Shown here in pieces: positions 47,097 through 56,440 of a stretch of 64,000 bases of DNA. The DNA is from Sediminicoccus sp. KRV36 (GTDB taxonomy: Bacteria; Pseudomonadota; Alphaproteobacteria; Acetobacterales; Acetobacteraceae): the NCBI RefSeq assembly GCF_023243115.1, contig NZ_CP085081.1:744001-808000 (forward strand), read 5' to 3'. How positions within the stretch are numbered: the stretch's first letter is position 1; each line of letters opens with the position of its first letter. Made by a program: the position numbers and the translations under genes. The notes under the pieces are model-generated. The model had not been told where the DNA came from. It ran no database searches and saw only the letters and a list, made by a program, of their open reading frames with translations.

Positions 47097-48920
47097 TTAC
47101 TCCACCGTCACACTCTTCGCCAGATTCCGCGGCTGATCCACATCCGTCCCCTTCAGCACCGCCACATGATAGGCCAGCAGCTGCACCGGAATCGCATAGA
47201 GGATGGGCTGCGCGAAAACCCCGATATCCGGCAGCACGATGACCCGTTCCGCGAAGCGTCCCAGTCCCGGCGCGCCGGCCGCATCGGTAAACGCCATGAT
47301 CCGCCCACCCCGCGCCGAGGCCTCCTGCAGGTTGGAGAGCGTCTTCTCGTAAAGCGGCCCGGAGGGGCAGAGCGCAATGACCGGCACCTGATCGTCAATC
47401 AGCGCGATGGGGCCGTGCTTCATCTCGCCCGCCGCATAGCCTTCGGCATGGATATAGCTGATTTCCTTGAGTTTCAGCGCACCTTCCATGGCGATGGGAA
47501 ACAGCGCGCCACGGCCCAGGAACAGCACGTCGCGCGCCTTCGCGACCTCCGCGGCCATCGCCCGGATTTCCTTGTCGCGCTCCAGCACCGCGGCGGCCTT
47601 GGCCGGAACCTCCAGCAGCTCGGCCGTCAGCCTCGCTTCCGCCTCGGCCCCGAGCGTGCCGCGCGCGCGGCCGAGCCCGATGGCCAGGCAGGCCAGCACG
47701 GCCAGCTGCGCCGTGATCGCCTTGGTCGAGGCGACCGAAATCTCCGGCCCGGCGACGGTCAGCACGGTGCAGTCGCTCTCGCGCGCCATGCTGCTTTCGG
47801 GGACGTTGACGATGGAGAGGATGCTCTGCCCGCGCTCGCGCAGCATGGTCATGGCGGCCAGGTTGTCGGCGGTTTCGCCACTCTGGCTGATCAGGATGGC
47901 AGCACCGCCCTCGGGCAAGGGTGGGTCGCGGTAGCGCAGCTCACTCGCCACATCCGCATCCACCGGGATGCGGGCCAGCTCCTCGATCCAGTAGCGCCCC
48001 ACCTGGGCCGCCAGGAAGGCCGAGCCGCAGGCCGTCATGGTGATGCGCGGCACGCGGACCGGGTCGAAGGGCAGCCGGGGCAGGTTCACCTCCAGCGTGC
48101 GCGGATCGAGATATTGCCGCAGCGTATCCCCCAGCACGGCCGGGTGCTCATGGAGTTCCTTCTCCATGAAGTGCCGGTAATTGCCCTTGCCCGTGGTGGC
48201 GCCCGAAACGGCGGTGACACGGATCTGCCGCGTCACCGGCTGGTCATGGATGTCGAAGAAGCGCGCATCATCCTGGGAGAGCACGGCCCAGTCGCCCTCC
48301 TCCAGATAGGCGATCCGCCGGGTCAGCGGCGCCAGGGCCAGCGCGTCCGAGCCGACGAACATCTCGCCATCGCCGAACCCGACGGCCAGCGGCGCGCCCT
48401 GGCGTGCGACGATCAGCGTCTTGGCCTCACCCGCGAACATCATGGCCACGGCGAAGGCGCCATGCACGCGCTTCAGGGCGGCGGCGGCGGCCTGCTCGGG
48501 CGTCAGCCCCTGCGCGAGGAGGTGATCCAGCAGCAGGCAGAAGGTCTCGGTGTCGGTTTCGGTCTGGAAATGTGCGCCGTGGCCTTCCAGCTCCTCGCGC
48601 AGGTCGGCGTAGTTCTCGAAGATGCCGTTATGCACCACGGCCACGCGCGCCGTGGCATGGGGGTGGGCATTGCGCTCCACCGGGGCACCATGCGTGGCCC
48701 AGCGCGTATGGCCGATGCCCGTCGTGCCGCTCAGGGGCGATTCGGCCAGCAGGGCCGCGAGGTTGTTCAGCTTCCCCTCGGCCCGCCGGCGCTCCACCTG
48801 TCCCGCCACCAGGGTGGCGATGCCGGCACTGTCATAGCCGCGATATTCCAGGCGGCGCAGCGCCTCCAACAGGCGCGGGGCGGCTGCTTCGCGCCCGACG
48901 ACGCCGACGATTCCGCACAT
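47097..48920 (-). CDS. glmS: Glutamine-fructose-6-phosphate aminotransferase (isomerizing)
   Basis: The 607-residue enzyme makes glucosamine-6-phosphate for peptidoglycan and LPS. It begins with the catalytic Cys (MCGIVGVVG), has the glutaminase RRLEYRGYDSAG and ERNAHPHAT motifs, then two SIS domains (AILISQSGETADNLAAM in the first) and ends in KSVTVE. Length and ends are those of the family. It is a single gene here, without glmU next to it. No ribozyme-type leader is visible upstream. Confidence 0.97.
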   Translation of the reverse strand: MCGIVGVVGREAAAPRLLEALRRLEYRGYDSAGIATLVAGQVERRRAEGKLNNLAALLAESPLSGTTGIGHTRWATHGAPVERNAHPHATARVAVVHNGIFENYADLREELEGHGAHFQTETDTETFCLLLDHLLAQGLTPEQAAAAALKRVHGAFAVAMMFAGEAKTLIVARQGAPLAVGFGDGEMFVGSDALALAPLTRRIAYLEEGDWAVLSQDDARFFDIHDQPVTRQIRVTAVSGATTGKGNYRHFMEKELHEHPAVLGDTLRQYLDPRTLEVNLPRLPFDPVRVPRITMTACGSAFLAAQVGRYWIEELARIPVDADVASELRYRDPPLPEGGAAILISQSGETADNLAAMTMLRERGQSILSIVNVPESSMARESDCTVLTVAGPEISVASTKAITAQLAVLACLAIGLGRARGTLGAEAEARLTAELLEVPAKAAAVLERDKEIRAMAAEVAKARDVLFLGRGALFPIAMEGALKLKEISYIHAEGYAAGEMKHGPIALIDDQVPVIALCPSGPLYEKTLSNLQEASARGGRIMAFTDAAGAPGLGRFAERVIVLPDIGVFAQPILYAIPVQLLAYHVAVLKGTDVDQPRNLAKSVTVE

Positions 48921-49035
48921 GGCTCAACCCTCTCAGGGACTCGGATCGAGGGTCCCTGTTCCTCACGGCCCACCTTTTCCGATAATTTCGCGGTCTTGGC
49001 GATTGGGGCCGGGGGCGGGGGCCGGAGGGGTGCGG

Positions 49036-49788
49036 CTATCCGGCCTTCTTCAGGAAGCCGGCAAAGGCGGCCTGGGCTTCGGCGCTGCGCAGCCTTTCGC
49101 CGAAGGTGACGCGCTCGGCCGCCATGGCCTCCTTCAGGGCGGCGGCATGCGGGGCGCGGATCAGCCGCTTGGAGGCCTGCACCGAGCCGGTCGGCAGCGC
49201 GGCGAGGGTCACGGCCATCCGTGTGGCGGTGGCCTCCACCTCGGCATCCGGCACGGCGCGGGTGGCAAGCCCGGCCGCCGCCGCCTCGGCCCCGCTGAAG
49301 CCTGCACCGGCCAGCAGCCACCAATTGGCCAGGGCAGGGCCGACGCGGGCGGGCATCAACAGGGAAGAACCGGCCTCGGGGCAGAGGGCGAGGCGGGTGA
49401 AGGGCATCATCAGCCGCGCCGTCTCGCTCGCCACCACCACGTCGCAATGCAGCAGCATGGTGGTGCCGATGCCCACCGCATTGCCGCGCACGGCGGCGAT
49501 GACCGGCTTGGCGAAGCCGGTGATGGCCTCCAGGAAATCGAAAGCCGCCCCGGGGTCCTTCGGATCACGCTCGCCAGCCGCCGCGAAGTCGCCAATGTCA
49601 TTGCCGGCGGTGAAATCCTGACCGCCGGCCAGCAGCACCACATGTACCCCACCATCCGCCGCCGCCTGGCGCAGCCCGGCCCCCATGGCGTGATACATCG
49701 CCCGTGTCAGGGCGTTCTTCTTTTCGGGCCGGTTGAGGCGAATGGTCAGAATCGCGCCATCGCGCTCGATCAGGACATGTTCGGTCAT
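49036..49788 (-). CDS. Enoyl-CoA hydratase/isomerase-family protein
   Basis: The 250-residue crotonase-fold protein has the oxyanion-hole segments LLAGGQDFTAGNDIGDF and VIAAVRGNAVGIGTTMLLHC and the catalytic-face CPEAGSSLLMPARVG. It is likely to hydrate or isomerise an acyl-CoA; the chain length is unknown. It is upstream of glmS on the same strand (115-bp gap) and 33 bp downstream of moeA, without an obvious pathway partner. Confidence 0.92.
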   Translation of the reverse strand: MTEHVLIERDGAILTIRLNRPEKKNALTRAMYHAMGAGLRQAAADGGVHVVLLAGGQDFTAGNDIGDFAAAGERDPKDPGAAFDFLEAITGFAKPVIAAVRGNAVGIGTTMLLHCDVVVASETARLMMPFTRLALCPEAGSSLLMPARVGPALANWWLLAGAGFSGAEAAAAGLATRAVPDAEVEATATRMAVTLAALPTGSVQASKRLIRAPHAAALKEAMAAERVTFGERLRSAEAQAAFAGFLKKAG

Positions 49789-49821
49789 TGGCGTTTCCCC
49801 GTTCTGGCTGCCGGCAGTTAA

Positions 49822-51066
49822 TCAGAAGATGGCAGCGAAGGGGAGGATGCGGATGGGATCCCCCGGGGCCAGCGCCGTGACCTCCTCGGGCAATTCCGCG
49901 AAGCCGTCCGATTGCGTGAGCGAGGTGAGCAGCCCCGCCCCCTCGCGCGGGAATTTCTCCGCGCGCAGCCCGGTGGGCGTCTCATGCAGGGTGACGCGGA
50001 CATATTCGCGGCGGCCCAGCTTCTTGCGATAGCTGAAGCCGGCGGTGCCGGGGATGCGCAACAGCGCCTCGGGCGCGGCGCCGGCCAGGCGCAGGGCCAG
50101 TGGGCGGACCAGATGCAGGAAGGTGACGACCGCCGCCACCGGATTGCCCGGCAGCCCCACCATCGGCACGCCATTCACCACGCCCATGGCCGCCGGCCGC
50201 CCCGGCTTCACCGCAAGCCGCCAGAAGACCAGCTTGCCGGCACCCTCGATGGCGGCGCGGACGTGGTCCTCCTCGCCCGTGGAGACGCCGCCCGAGGTCA
50301 CCAGCAGGTCCTGCGTGGCGCTGGCCGCATGCAGGGCGCGCATCGTCGCGGCGGCATCATCGGGCAGGATGCCGAGGTCGGTGACCTGGGCGGGCAGGCG
50401 CGCCAGCAGCGCCATCAGGGTGAAGCGGTTGCTGTCGAAGGTCTGGGCGGGGCCCAGCGCGGACCCGGGGGAGGCCAGCTCATCGCCGGTGGAAAACACG
50501 CCGATGCGCAGCAGCGGCCGCGCGGGGAGGGTGGCGAAGCCCAGCGCGGCGGCCAGGCCGATCTCGGGCGCGCGCAGGCGTCGGCCCTCGGGCAGCGCGA
50601 CGCTGCCCCGGGCCACATCCTCGCCGGCGGGGCGGGCATTGGCGCCGCACTTCAGGCCGGGGGGCAGCAGCAGGGTCTCACCTTCGAGGCGCGCATCCTC
50701 CTGCATCATCACCGTATCGGCGCCCTCGGGCATGGGGGCGCCGGTGAAGATGCGCGCGGCGGTGCCGGGGGCCAGCGTCACCCCCGAATGCCCGGCGGCG
50801 ATGCGCCCGGCGAGGGTCAGGCGCGTTTCGCCCGGCGCCAGATCGGCATGGCGGAAGGCATAGCCATCCACCGCGGAATTGAAGAAGGGCGGCAGCGGCG
50901 TGCGCGCGACCAGCGGCCCGGCCAGCACCCGGCCCAGCGCCTGGGCGAGCGGCACCGCAACCTCGCCCCCCAGCGGGGCGACCCTGTCGAGGATCAGCGC
51001 CTGCGCCGCCTCCACGGTCAGCAGGGGGCCACCAAAGGCGAAGCAGTCATCGGAGAGCTGGGCCAT
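49822..51066 (-). CDS. moeA: Molybdopterin molybdotransferase MoeA
   Basis: The 414-residue enzyme inserts molybdate into adenylated molybdopterin. The family pattern is complete: LPPFFNSAVDGYAFRH near residue 60, RIFTGAPMPEGADTVMMQED, GVFSTGDELASPG, VTSGGVSTGEEDHV and LPGNPVAAVVTFLHLV. It supplies the molybdenum cofactor needed by the formate dehydrogenase encoded upstream and follows mobB by 69 bp. Confidence 0.95.
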   Translation of the reverse strand: MAQLSDDCFAFGGPLLTVEAAQALILDRVAPLGGEVAVPLAQALGRVLAGPLVARTPLPPFFNSAVDGYAFRHADLAPGETRLTLAGRIAAGHSGVTLAPGTAARIFTGAPMPEGADTVMMQEDARLEGETLLLPPGLKCGANARPAGEDVARGSVALPEGRRLRAPEIGLAAALGFATLPARPLLRIGVFSTGDELASPGSALGPAQTFDSNRFTLMALLARLPAQVTDLGILPDDAAATMRALHAASATQDLLVTSGGVSTGEEDHVRAAIEGAGKLVFWRLAVKPGRPAAMGVVNGVPMVGLPGNPVAAVVTFLHLVRPLALRLAGAAPEALLRIPGTAGFSYRKKLGRREYVRVTLHETPTGLRAEKFPREGAGLLTSLTQSDGFAELPEEVTALAPGDPIRILPFAAIF

Positions 51067-51135
51067 GCCGCGCGCCTAGGGCATCAGCGGCCGAAGCCGC
51101 GGCAGGGGCGAGAGACGGGGGAGATGGGCCATGCG

Positions 51136-51636
51136 CTACGCCCAGTCCACGGCAAGGCGCAGCGCCGCATCGGCAATGCCCGGGATATCGTCCAGCGCCA
51201 GCCATGCGGGCGCGGGCGAGGGCGGGGCCACGTCACTCGCCACCGCGCCGATCAGCGCATCCTCGGGGTGCAGCCAGGGCTTGCCATTGGCTGTGCGATG
51301 CACCTCGATCTTGGGATGCGCCTCCCGTTTGAAGCCCTCGATGATGACCAGGTCCACGCGGGTGAATTGCGCCAGCAGCTCATTCAGGCCGGGCTCGGGC
51401 GCGTCGCGCAGCTCGGTCATCAGCGCCCAGCGCCGGGCGGAGGCGACCAGCACCTGCGCGGCGCCGGCCTGGCGGTGCTCCCAGGAATCCTTGCCGGGCT
51501 TGTCCACGTCAAAGGCGTGATGCGCGTGCTTGAGGGTGGAGACGCTGTGCCCCCGCCGCCGCAATTCCGGGATGAGCTTCGTGAGGAGCGTGGTCTTGCC
51601 CGCGCCGCTCCATCCCGCAAGGCCGATGATCCGCAT
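51136..51636 (-). CDS. mobB: Molybdopterin-guanine dinucleotide biosynthesis protein MobB
   Basis: The 166-residue P-loop GTPase has the Walker A GWSGAGKTTLLTKLIPEL, KHAHHAFDVDKPGKDSWEHR and the DLVIIEGFKREAHPKIEVHR segment. It helps form the guanine-dinucleotide form of molybdopterin used by bis-MGD enzymes such as formate dehydrogenase. It follows the formate dehydrogenase operon after a terminator and precedes moeA. Confidence 0.95.
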   Translation of the reverse strand: MRIIGLAGWSGAGKTTLLTKLIPELRRRGHSVSTLKHAHHAFDVDKPGKDSWEHRQAGAAQVLVASARRWALMTELRDAPEPGLNELLAQFTRVDLVIIEGFKREAHPKIEVHRTANGKPWLHPEDALIGAVASDVAPPSPAPAWLALDDIPGIADAALRLAVDWA

Positions 51637-51728
51637 GGGGCGTGTCTAGAGCATCATTCGCGGGAACGGTATCGCCCGGGTGCAGGATGGCGAGCAAAAA
51701 TCGAAGCGCCGGCGCAGGGGTGGCGCAT

Positions 51729-51762
51729 GAAAAAGGCCCGGCCGCGCAAGGCGGCCGGGCCT
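51729..51762 (-). terminator. Intrinsic terminator after the formate dehydrogenase subunit genes
   Basis: On the minus strand a perfect 12-bp stem (AGGCCCGGCCGC and complement, 51762-51734, loop 5 nt) runs into five T. It lies about 20 bp after the gamma-subunit stop and separates the fdh genes from mobB-moeA. Confidence 0.88.
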
Positions 51763-51784
51763 GATCCGTGGCAGGGGCGCGGGG

Positions 51785-52801
51785 TTACTCGGCGGGCTTC
51801 ACGCCGGAGGGCGTCACCACCTGGCGCGCCTTGGCCATTTCCTGCTCGACCCAGAGGGAGTGATGCTCCTTGGCCCAGTTCAGATCCACCTCGCCCGAGC
51901 CCATGGCGTCGAACGCGCCCTCCATGCCGAGCGAGCCGATGTAGATATGCGCGATCATCGCCGCCACCATCAGCACCGAGAGCACGGAGTGGATGATGTG
52001 GGCCAGCTGCATGTCGGCCACGCCGAACTCGCCCCAGAAGGGGAAGATCAGGAAATAGCCCGAGGCCGCGACGATGCCGCCGCCCAGCACGGTGATCCAG
52101 AAGACCATCTTCTGCCCGCCATTGAAGCGGCCCGCCTTGGGGTGGCCCTTGCCGATCAGCCCGCCGCCCATCTTGAACCACTCGATGTCACGGCCGTTCG
52201 GGATGTTGTCCTTCACCCAGAGCAGCAGCATGACGACGATGCCGAGCGTGAAGGGGAAGGCCACGAAGTTGTGCGCGATCTTGCCCCAGAGCGAGACATT
52301 GGCGAAGGCCTGGGGCCCGAGGACCGGCAGCAGGAGATGCCGCCCGAAGGTGAGGTTGAGGCCCGAGAGACCCAGCACGATGAAGGAGGAGGCGACCATC
52401 CAGTGATTGGCGCGCTCCAGGATGTTGAAGCGGCTGATGGTGCGCCCGGCGGGCCCGGCCTCGATCGTGATGCGGCCGCGCGTCAGGTAGAAAGCGGCCA
52501 GGATCAGGACCATGCCGCCCACCGCGATGCCGCCGACCCAGGCCAGCGTCACATTGTGGAAATCACGCCAGGCCTTGCCCTGCGGCTGGATCAGCACTTC
52601 GGAGCGGGCATCGGGGATGGTGGTGCGCCCCTCGACACGGCCACCCTGGAGCATGCGCTGGAGTTCCATCTCCTCGGCATTCACCGTGCCGCGGCCGGAG
52701 CCGGATTGGGTCGGCGTGTTCTGCGCGAAGGCGGGCCCCAGGGTCATTGTCGAAAGGGCAAGAAGCAGCACCAGGAAGGGTGCGAGAATGCGGCGGTTCA
52801 T
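51785..52801 (-). CDS. Formate dehydrogenase gamma subunit (cytochrome b)
   Basis: The 338-residue protein has a signal peptide (FLVLLLALSTMTLGPAFAQ), a periplasmic stretch and then four to five membrane segments with haem-ligand histidines (ERANHWMVASSFIVLGLSG; GKIAHNFVAFPFTLG; HIIHSVLSVLMVAAMIAHIY). It anchors the enzyme and passes electrons to quinone. It is longer than the Escherichia coli FdnI because of the N-terminal extension. It is separated from the beta gene by a 71-bp gap that contains a terminator-like hairpin. Confidence 0.94.
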   Translation of the reverse strand: MNRRILAPFLVLLLALSTMTLGPAFAQNTPTQSGSGRGTVNAEEMELQRMLQGGRVEGRTTIPDARSEVLIQPQGKAWRDFHNVTLAWVGGIAVGGMVLILAAFYLTRGRITIEAGPAGRTISRFNILERANHWMVASSFIVLGLSGLNLTFGRHLLLPVLGPQAFANVSLWGKIAHNFVAFPFTLGIVVMLLLWVKDNIPNGRDIEWFKMGGGLIGKGHPKAGRFNGGQKMVFWITVLGGGIVAASGYFLIFPFWGEFGVADMQLAHIIHSVLSVLMVAAMIAHIYIGSLGMEGAFDAMGSGEVDLNWAKEHHSLWVEQEMAKARQVVTPSGVKPAE

Positions 52802-52833
52802 ATCAAATCCTCCGGAGGGAATGCCCTCCTTTG

Positions 52834-52864
52834 AAAAAACTTGGCTCCGGCTTGCGCCGGAGCC
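52834..52864 (-). terminator. Terminator-like hairpin between beta and gamma subunit genes
   Basis: On the minus strand GGCTCCGG and CCGGAGCC form a perfect 8-bp stem with a 6-nt loop (52864-52843), followed by AAG and six T (52839-52834). It lies inside the operon, 9 bp after the beta stop, so it could attenuate gamma expression or be read through. Confidence 0.7.
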
Positions 52865-52872
52865 AGATCAGG

Positions 52873-53469
52873 TCAGGTGGTGATGTTTTCGCGATAGGCG
52901 GTGCGCCACCCCCAGGCGCCCGAGCCATAGCCGCGGCGCTGCACGCGCTCGCGGTAGATGGTGGCGATCATCTCGCCATCGCCGGCCAGCAGGGCCTTGG
53001 TGGAGCACATCTCGGCGCAGAGCGGCAGCTTGCCCTCGGCCAGGCGGTTGCTGCCGTACTGGGTGTATTCGACGCGCGTGTTGTCCTGCTGCGGGCCGCC
53101 CGCGCAATAGGTGCACTTATCCATCTTGCCGCGGCCGCCGAAATTGCCGACGCGCGGATATTGCGGCGCGCCGAAGGGGCAGGCGTAGAAGCAATAGCCG
53201 CAGCCGATGCAGGTGTCCTTGTCATGCAGCACCACGGCATCGGCCGTGGTGTAGAAGCAGGAGGTCGGGCAGACAGCCGCACAGGGTGCGTCGGTACAAT
53301 GCATGCAGGCCATGGAGATCGAACGCTCCCCGGGCTTGCCGTCATTGATGGTGACGACGCGGCGGCGGTTGATGCCCCAGGGCACCTCATGCTCGTTCTT
53401 GCAGGCGGTGACGCAGGCGTTGCACTCGATGCAGCGATCAGAGTCACACAGGAATTTCATACGGGCCAT
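52873..53469 (-). CDS. Formate dehydrogenase beta subunit (FDH3-type, four 4Fe-4S)
   Basis: The 198-residue iron-sulphur protein shows four clusters: CDSDRCIECNACVTACKNEH, CMHCTDAPCAAVCPTSCF, DTCIGCGYCFYACPFGAPQY and CTYC with a later CAEMC. It carries electrons from the alpha subunit to the cytochrome b. It lacks the C-terminal membrane helix of E. coli FdnH, in keeping with the shorter FDH3 type. It starts 12 bp after the alpha subunit stop. Confidence 0.95.
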   Translation of the reverse strand: MARMKFLCDSDRCIECNACVTACKNEHEVPWGINRRRVVTINDGKPGERSISMACMHCTDAPCAAVCPTSCFYTTADAVVLHDKDTCIGCGYCFYACPFGAPQYPRVGNFGGRGKMDKCTYCAGGPQQDNTRVEYTQYGSNRLAEGKLPLCAEMCSTKALLAGDGEMIATIYRERVQRRGYGSGAWGWRTAYRENITT

Positions 53470-53481
53470 GTGCGTTTCTCC

Positions 53482-56421
53482 TTAAGCCGCGCGGATCTGG
53501 CAGACGGTGACCTTGGTTTCCTGCATGAAGGTTACCGGGTCATAGCCATAGGTGGTCACCGTATTCACGGATTCGCCGAGCACGATCGGGTCGGCGCCCT
53601 GCGGATATTTGCTGCGCTGGTCCACACCCTGGAACCAGCCGGCGAAGTGGAAGGGCATCCAGGCGACACCCGGGCCGACACGCTCGGTCACCAGCGCCTT
53701 GACGCGGGCCTTGCTGTTGCTCTCGGGGCCAAGCACCCAGACCCAGGAGCCGTCGCGGATGTTGCGTGCGGCGGCATCGCGCGGATTGATCTCCACGAAC
53801 ATGTCCTGCTGCAACTCGGCCAGCCACTTGTTCGAGCGGGTCTCCTCGCCGCCGCCCTCATATTCGACGAGGCGCCCGGAGGAGAGGATGAGCGGGAATT
53901 CGGCCGCCACCTGCGGGCTGCGCGCCTGCACCGAGGTGCCCAGATGCGGCAGGCGGAAGCCGCGCCGGTCGGGCAGGGTCGGGTATTGGGCGATCAGGTC
54001 GTTGCGGGTGGTGTAGATCGGCTCGCGATGGACCGGCACGGGGTCCGGCAGGTTCCAGGCATTGGCGCGCGCCTTGCCGTTGCCGAAGGGCGAGCAGCCA
54101 TGCGCGATGGCCACGCGCTGGATGCCGCCCGAAAGGTCGGTCATCCAGGAGACGGCGTCGGGGTTGGCGCCGCCCACCTGCGCGATGCTGGCCTTCTCGG
54201 CCGCCGTCAGGTCATCGAACCAGCCCAGGCGCTTCAGCACCGCCACGGTGAATTCGGGGTAGCCGTCCTGGATTTCCGAATCCTTGGACCAGCTGCCCTC
54301 GGCCAGCATGGTCACGCCGTTGCGCTCGACGCCGAAGCGCGGGCGGAAGCTGCCGCCGCCATCCTTCACGGCCAGGTTGGTGTTGTAGAGGATGTGGCTG
54401 CCCGGGTGGCGCATTTCGGGCGTGCCCCAACAGGGCCAGGGCAGGCCGTAGAAATCGCCGCGGATTTCGGCCGGCGCATTGGGGCCGGCGCGCAGCGTCA
54501 CGAGGTCGAACTGATCCTGGTGCTGCTGGTGCAGCTTGAGGCGCGCGGCCGAAATGCCCGAATAGCCGGTGCCCCAGGCGCCGCGATTGATCTCGCCGAG
54601 GATGCTCTCCGCCGTCGGCTCGCCATTCACGATCTCATAGGGGCGGAACATTTCCTCCGCGAAGCGGATGGTCATGTTGCGGCGCGTGGCGGCGGCGTCC
54701 AGCGCCTTCGCCATGTCATAGATCACGCGGTAATCGGTGCGGCTCTCAAAGATCGGGTCCACGATCTTGGAGCACCATTGCACCGAGCGGTTGGAGCTGG
54801 TGCGGCTGCCATTCGTCTCGAACTGCGTCGCGATGGGCAGCAGGTAGGTGTTCTCGCGCCGGTTGGACAGCACGGCGAAGGTGGTGGGATGCGGATCGGC
54901 CACCACGAGCAGGTCGAGCGCTTCCAGGCCCTTCACCGCTTCGGGCATGCGGGTGACGGTGTTGCCGCCATGGCCGAAGACGATCATGCCCTTGGTGTTG
55001 TCGCGCTGCTGCACCTGGTCCTTGGGCAGCAGGATGGCGTCGAAATAGCGCGTCGTCGGAATGCCCGGCGTGTGCATCATGGCGGGCGTGTCGAAGCGGG
55101 CGCGCATGCTCTCGAAGGAGACGCCCCAGGCGCGGCACCAATGGCGCCAGGCGGCTTCGTCAATGCCGTAATAGGCCGGCAGCGTCGCCACATCGAGGCC
55201 GAAATCCGAGGCACCCTGCACATTGCAATGGCCGCGGAAGATGTTGGCGCCCGTGCCTTCCTTGCCGACATTGCCGGTGGCCAGCAGCAGGATGGAATAG
55301 GCGCGCACATTGGCGGTGCCCACGGTCTTCTGCGTGGCCCCCATGCACCAGATCAGCGTCGAGGGCTTTTGCGTGGCGAACTTCTCGGCCACGGCGCGCA
55401 GCTGCGCGCCAGGCACGCCCGTCACGCGCTCGACCTCGGCCGGATTCCACTTCGCCACTTCGGCGCGGACGTCGTCCATGCCGTGCACGCGCTGGCGGAT
55501 GAATTCCTTGTCTTCCCAGTTGTTCTGGAAGATGTGCCAGAGCATGCCCCAGATGATGGGGATATCGGTGCCGGGCCGGATGCGCACGTAATCCGTCGCA
55601 TGGGCGGCCGTGCGGGTGAAGCGCGGATCAATCACGATCAGGTTGGCGCGGTTCACTTCCTTGCCGCTCAGCACATGCTGGAGCGAGACTGGGTGCGCCT
55701 CCGCCGGGTTCCCGCCCATGATGATCATGGTCTTGGAATTGCGGATGTCGTTGTAGGAGTTGGTCTGCGCGCCGTAGCCCCAGGTGTTGGCCACGCCCGC
55801 CACCGTCGTCGAGTGGCAGATGCGCGCCTGGTGGTCCACGCTGTTCGTGCCCCAGAAGGCCGCGAATTTGCGATAGAGATAGGCGCCCTCATTCGAGAAC
55901 TTAGCGCTGCCCAGCAGGAAGACCGAATCCGGGCCGGACTTCTGCCGGATCTCCATCATCTTCTCGCCGATCTCGGCCATCGCCGTGTCCCAGCTCATCC
56001 GCTGCCACTGGCCACCGACGAGCTTCATCGGGAATTTGATGCGGCGGTCGCCATGGACGAGCTCACGCACCGAGGCGCCCTTGGCGCAATGCGTGCCGCG
56101 GTTGATGGGCGATTCCCAGGCGGGCTCCTGGCCGACCCAGACGCCGTTCTGCACCTCGGCCACTACGGTGCAACCGACCGAGCAATGGGTGCAGATATTC
56201 TTGATGCGGGTGACCGGCTGCTCGTGATTGATCACGCCCGTCGCCGCACCCGAGGCTTCGGCCATGCGGGGCGCGATGCCGGCAAGGGCGGCGACACCGG
56301 CGCCGGCCAGCCCCGCCTGCTTCAGGAAGGAGCGGCGGTCGAGACCACCCGAGGAAAGGCCCTGATAGGCCGAGGCGAGGCGCTGCTTGGCGCGGGCCCC
56401 GTCGGAGCGCTTGATGAGCAT
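53482..56421 (-). CDS. Formate dehydrogenase alpha (catalytic, molybdopterin) subunit
   Basis: The 979-residue subunit oxidises formate at a bis-MGD centre. It has a Tat signal (LDRRSFLKQAGLAGAGVAAL), a 4Fe-4S site with cysteines 77, 80, 84 and 112 (CTHCSVGC and HCAKG), and the active-site Cys202 in DHQARICHSTTVAG, where E. coli FdnG has selenocysteine. It should therefore be a cysteine enzyme exported to the periplasm with the beta subunit. The ATG at 56421 (MLIKRSDGARAK) gives the family N-terminus and lies 19 bp after the small Tat-protein gene. Confidence 0.96.
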   Translation of the reverse strand: MLIKRSDGARAKQRLASAYQGLSSGGLDRRSFLKQAGLAGAGVAALAGIAPRMAEASGAATGVINHEQPVTRIKNICTHCSVGCTVVAEVQNGVWVGQEPAWESPINRGTHCAKGASVRELVHGDRRIKFPMKLVGGQWQRMSWDTAMAEIGEKMMEIRQKSGPDSVFLLGSAKFSNEGAYLYRKFAAFWGTNSVDHQARICHSTTVAGVANTWGYGAQTNSYNDIRNSKTMIIMGGNPAEAHPVSLQHVLSGKEVNRANLIVIDPRFTRTAAHATDYVRIRPGTDIPIIWGMLWHIFQNNWEDKEFIRQRVHGMDDVRAEVAKWNPAEVERVTGVPGAQLRAVAEKFATQKPSTLIWCMGATQKTVGTANVRAYSILLLATGNVGKEGTGANIFRGHCNVQGASDFGLDVATLPAYYGIDEAAWRHWCRAWGVSFESMRARFDTPAMMHTPGIPTTRYFDAILLPKDQVQQRDNTKGMIVFGHGGNTVTRMPEAVKGLEALDLLVVADPHPTTFAVLSNRRENTYLLPIATQFETNGSRTSSNRSVQWCSKIVDPIFESRTDYRVIYDMAKALDAAATRRNMTIRFAEEMFRPYEIVNGEPTAESILGEINRGAWGTGYSGISAARLKLHQQHQDQFDLVTLRAGPNAPAEIRGDFYGLPWPCWGTPEMRHPGSHILYNTNLAVKDGGGSFRPRFGVERNGVTMLAEGSWSKDSEIQDGYPEFTVAVLKRLGWFDDLTAAEKASIAQVGGANPDAVSWMTDLSGGIQRVAIAHGCSPFGNGKARANAWNLPDPVPVHREPIYTTRNDLIAQYPTLPDRRGFRLPHLGTSVQARSPQVAAEFPLILSSGRLVEYEGGGEETRSNKWLAELQQDMFVEINPRDAAARNIRDGSWVWVLGPESNSKARVKALVTERVGPGVAWMPFHFAGWFQGVDQRSKYPQGADPIVLGESVNTVTTYGYDPVTFMQETKVTVCQIRAA

Positions 56422-56440
56422 GGCGTTTGTCTCCTGGCGC

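Noticed and set aside
48921..49035. glmS-type ribozyme or riboswitch upstream of glmS
   Set aside because: The glmS leader region shows no such structure, and this ribozyme is known mainly from Gram-positive bacteria.
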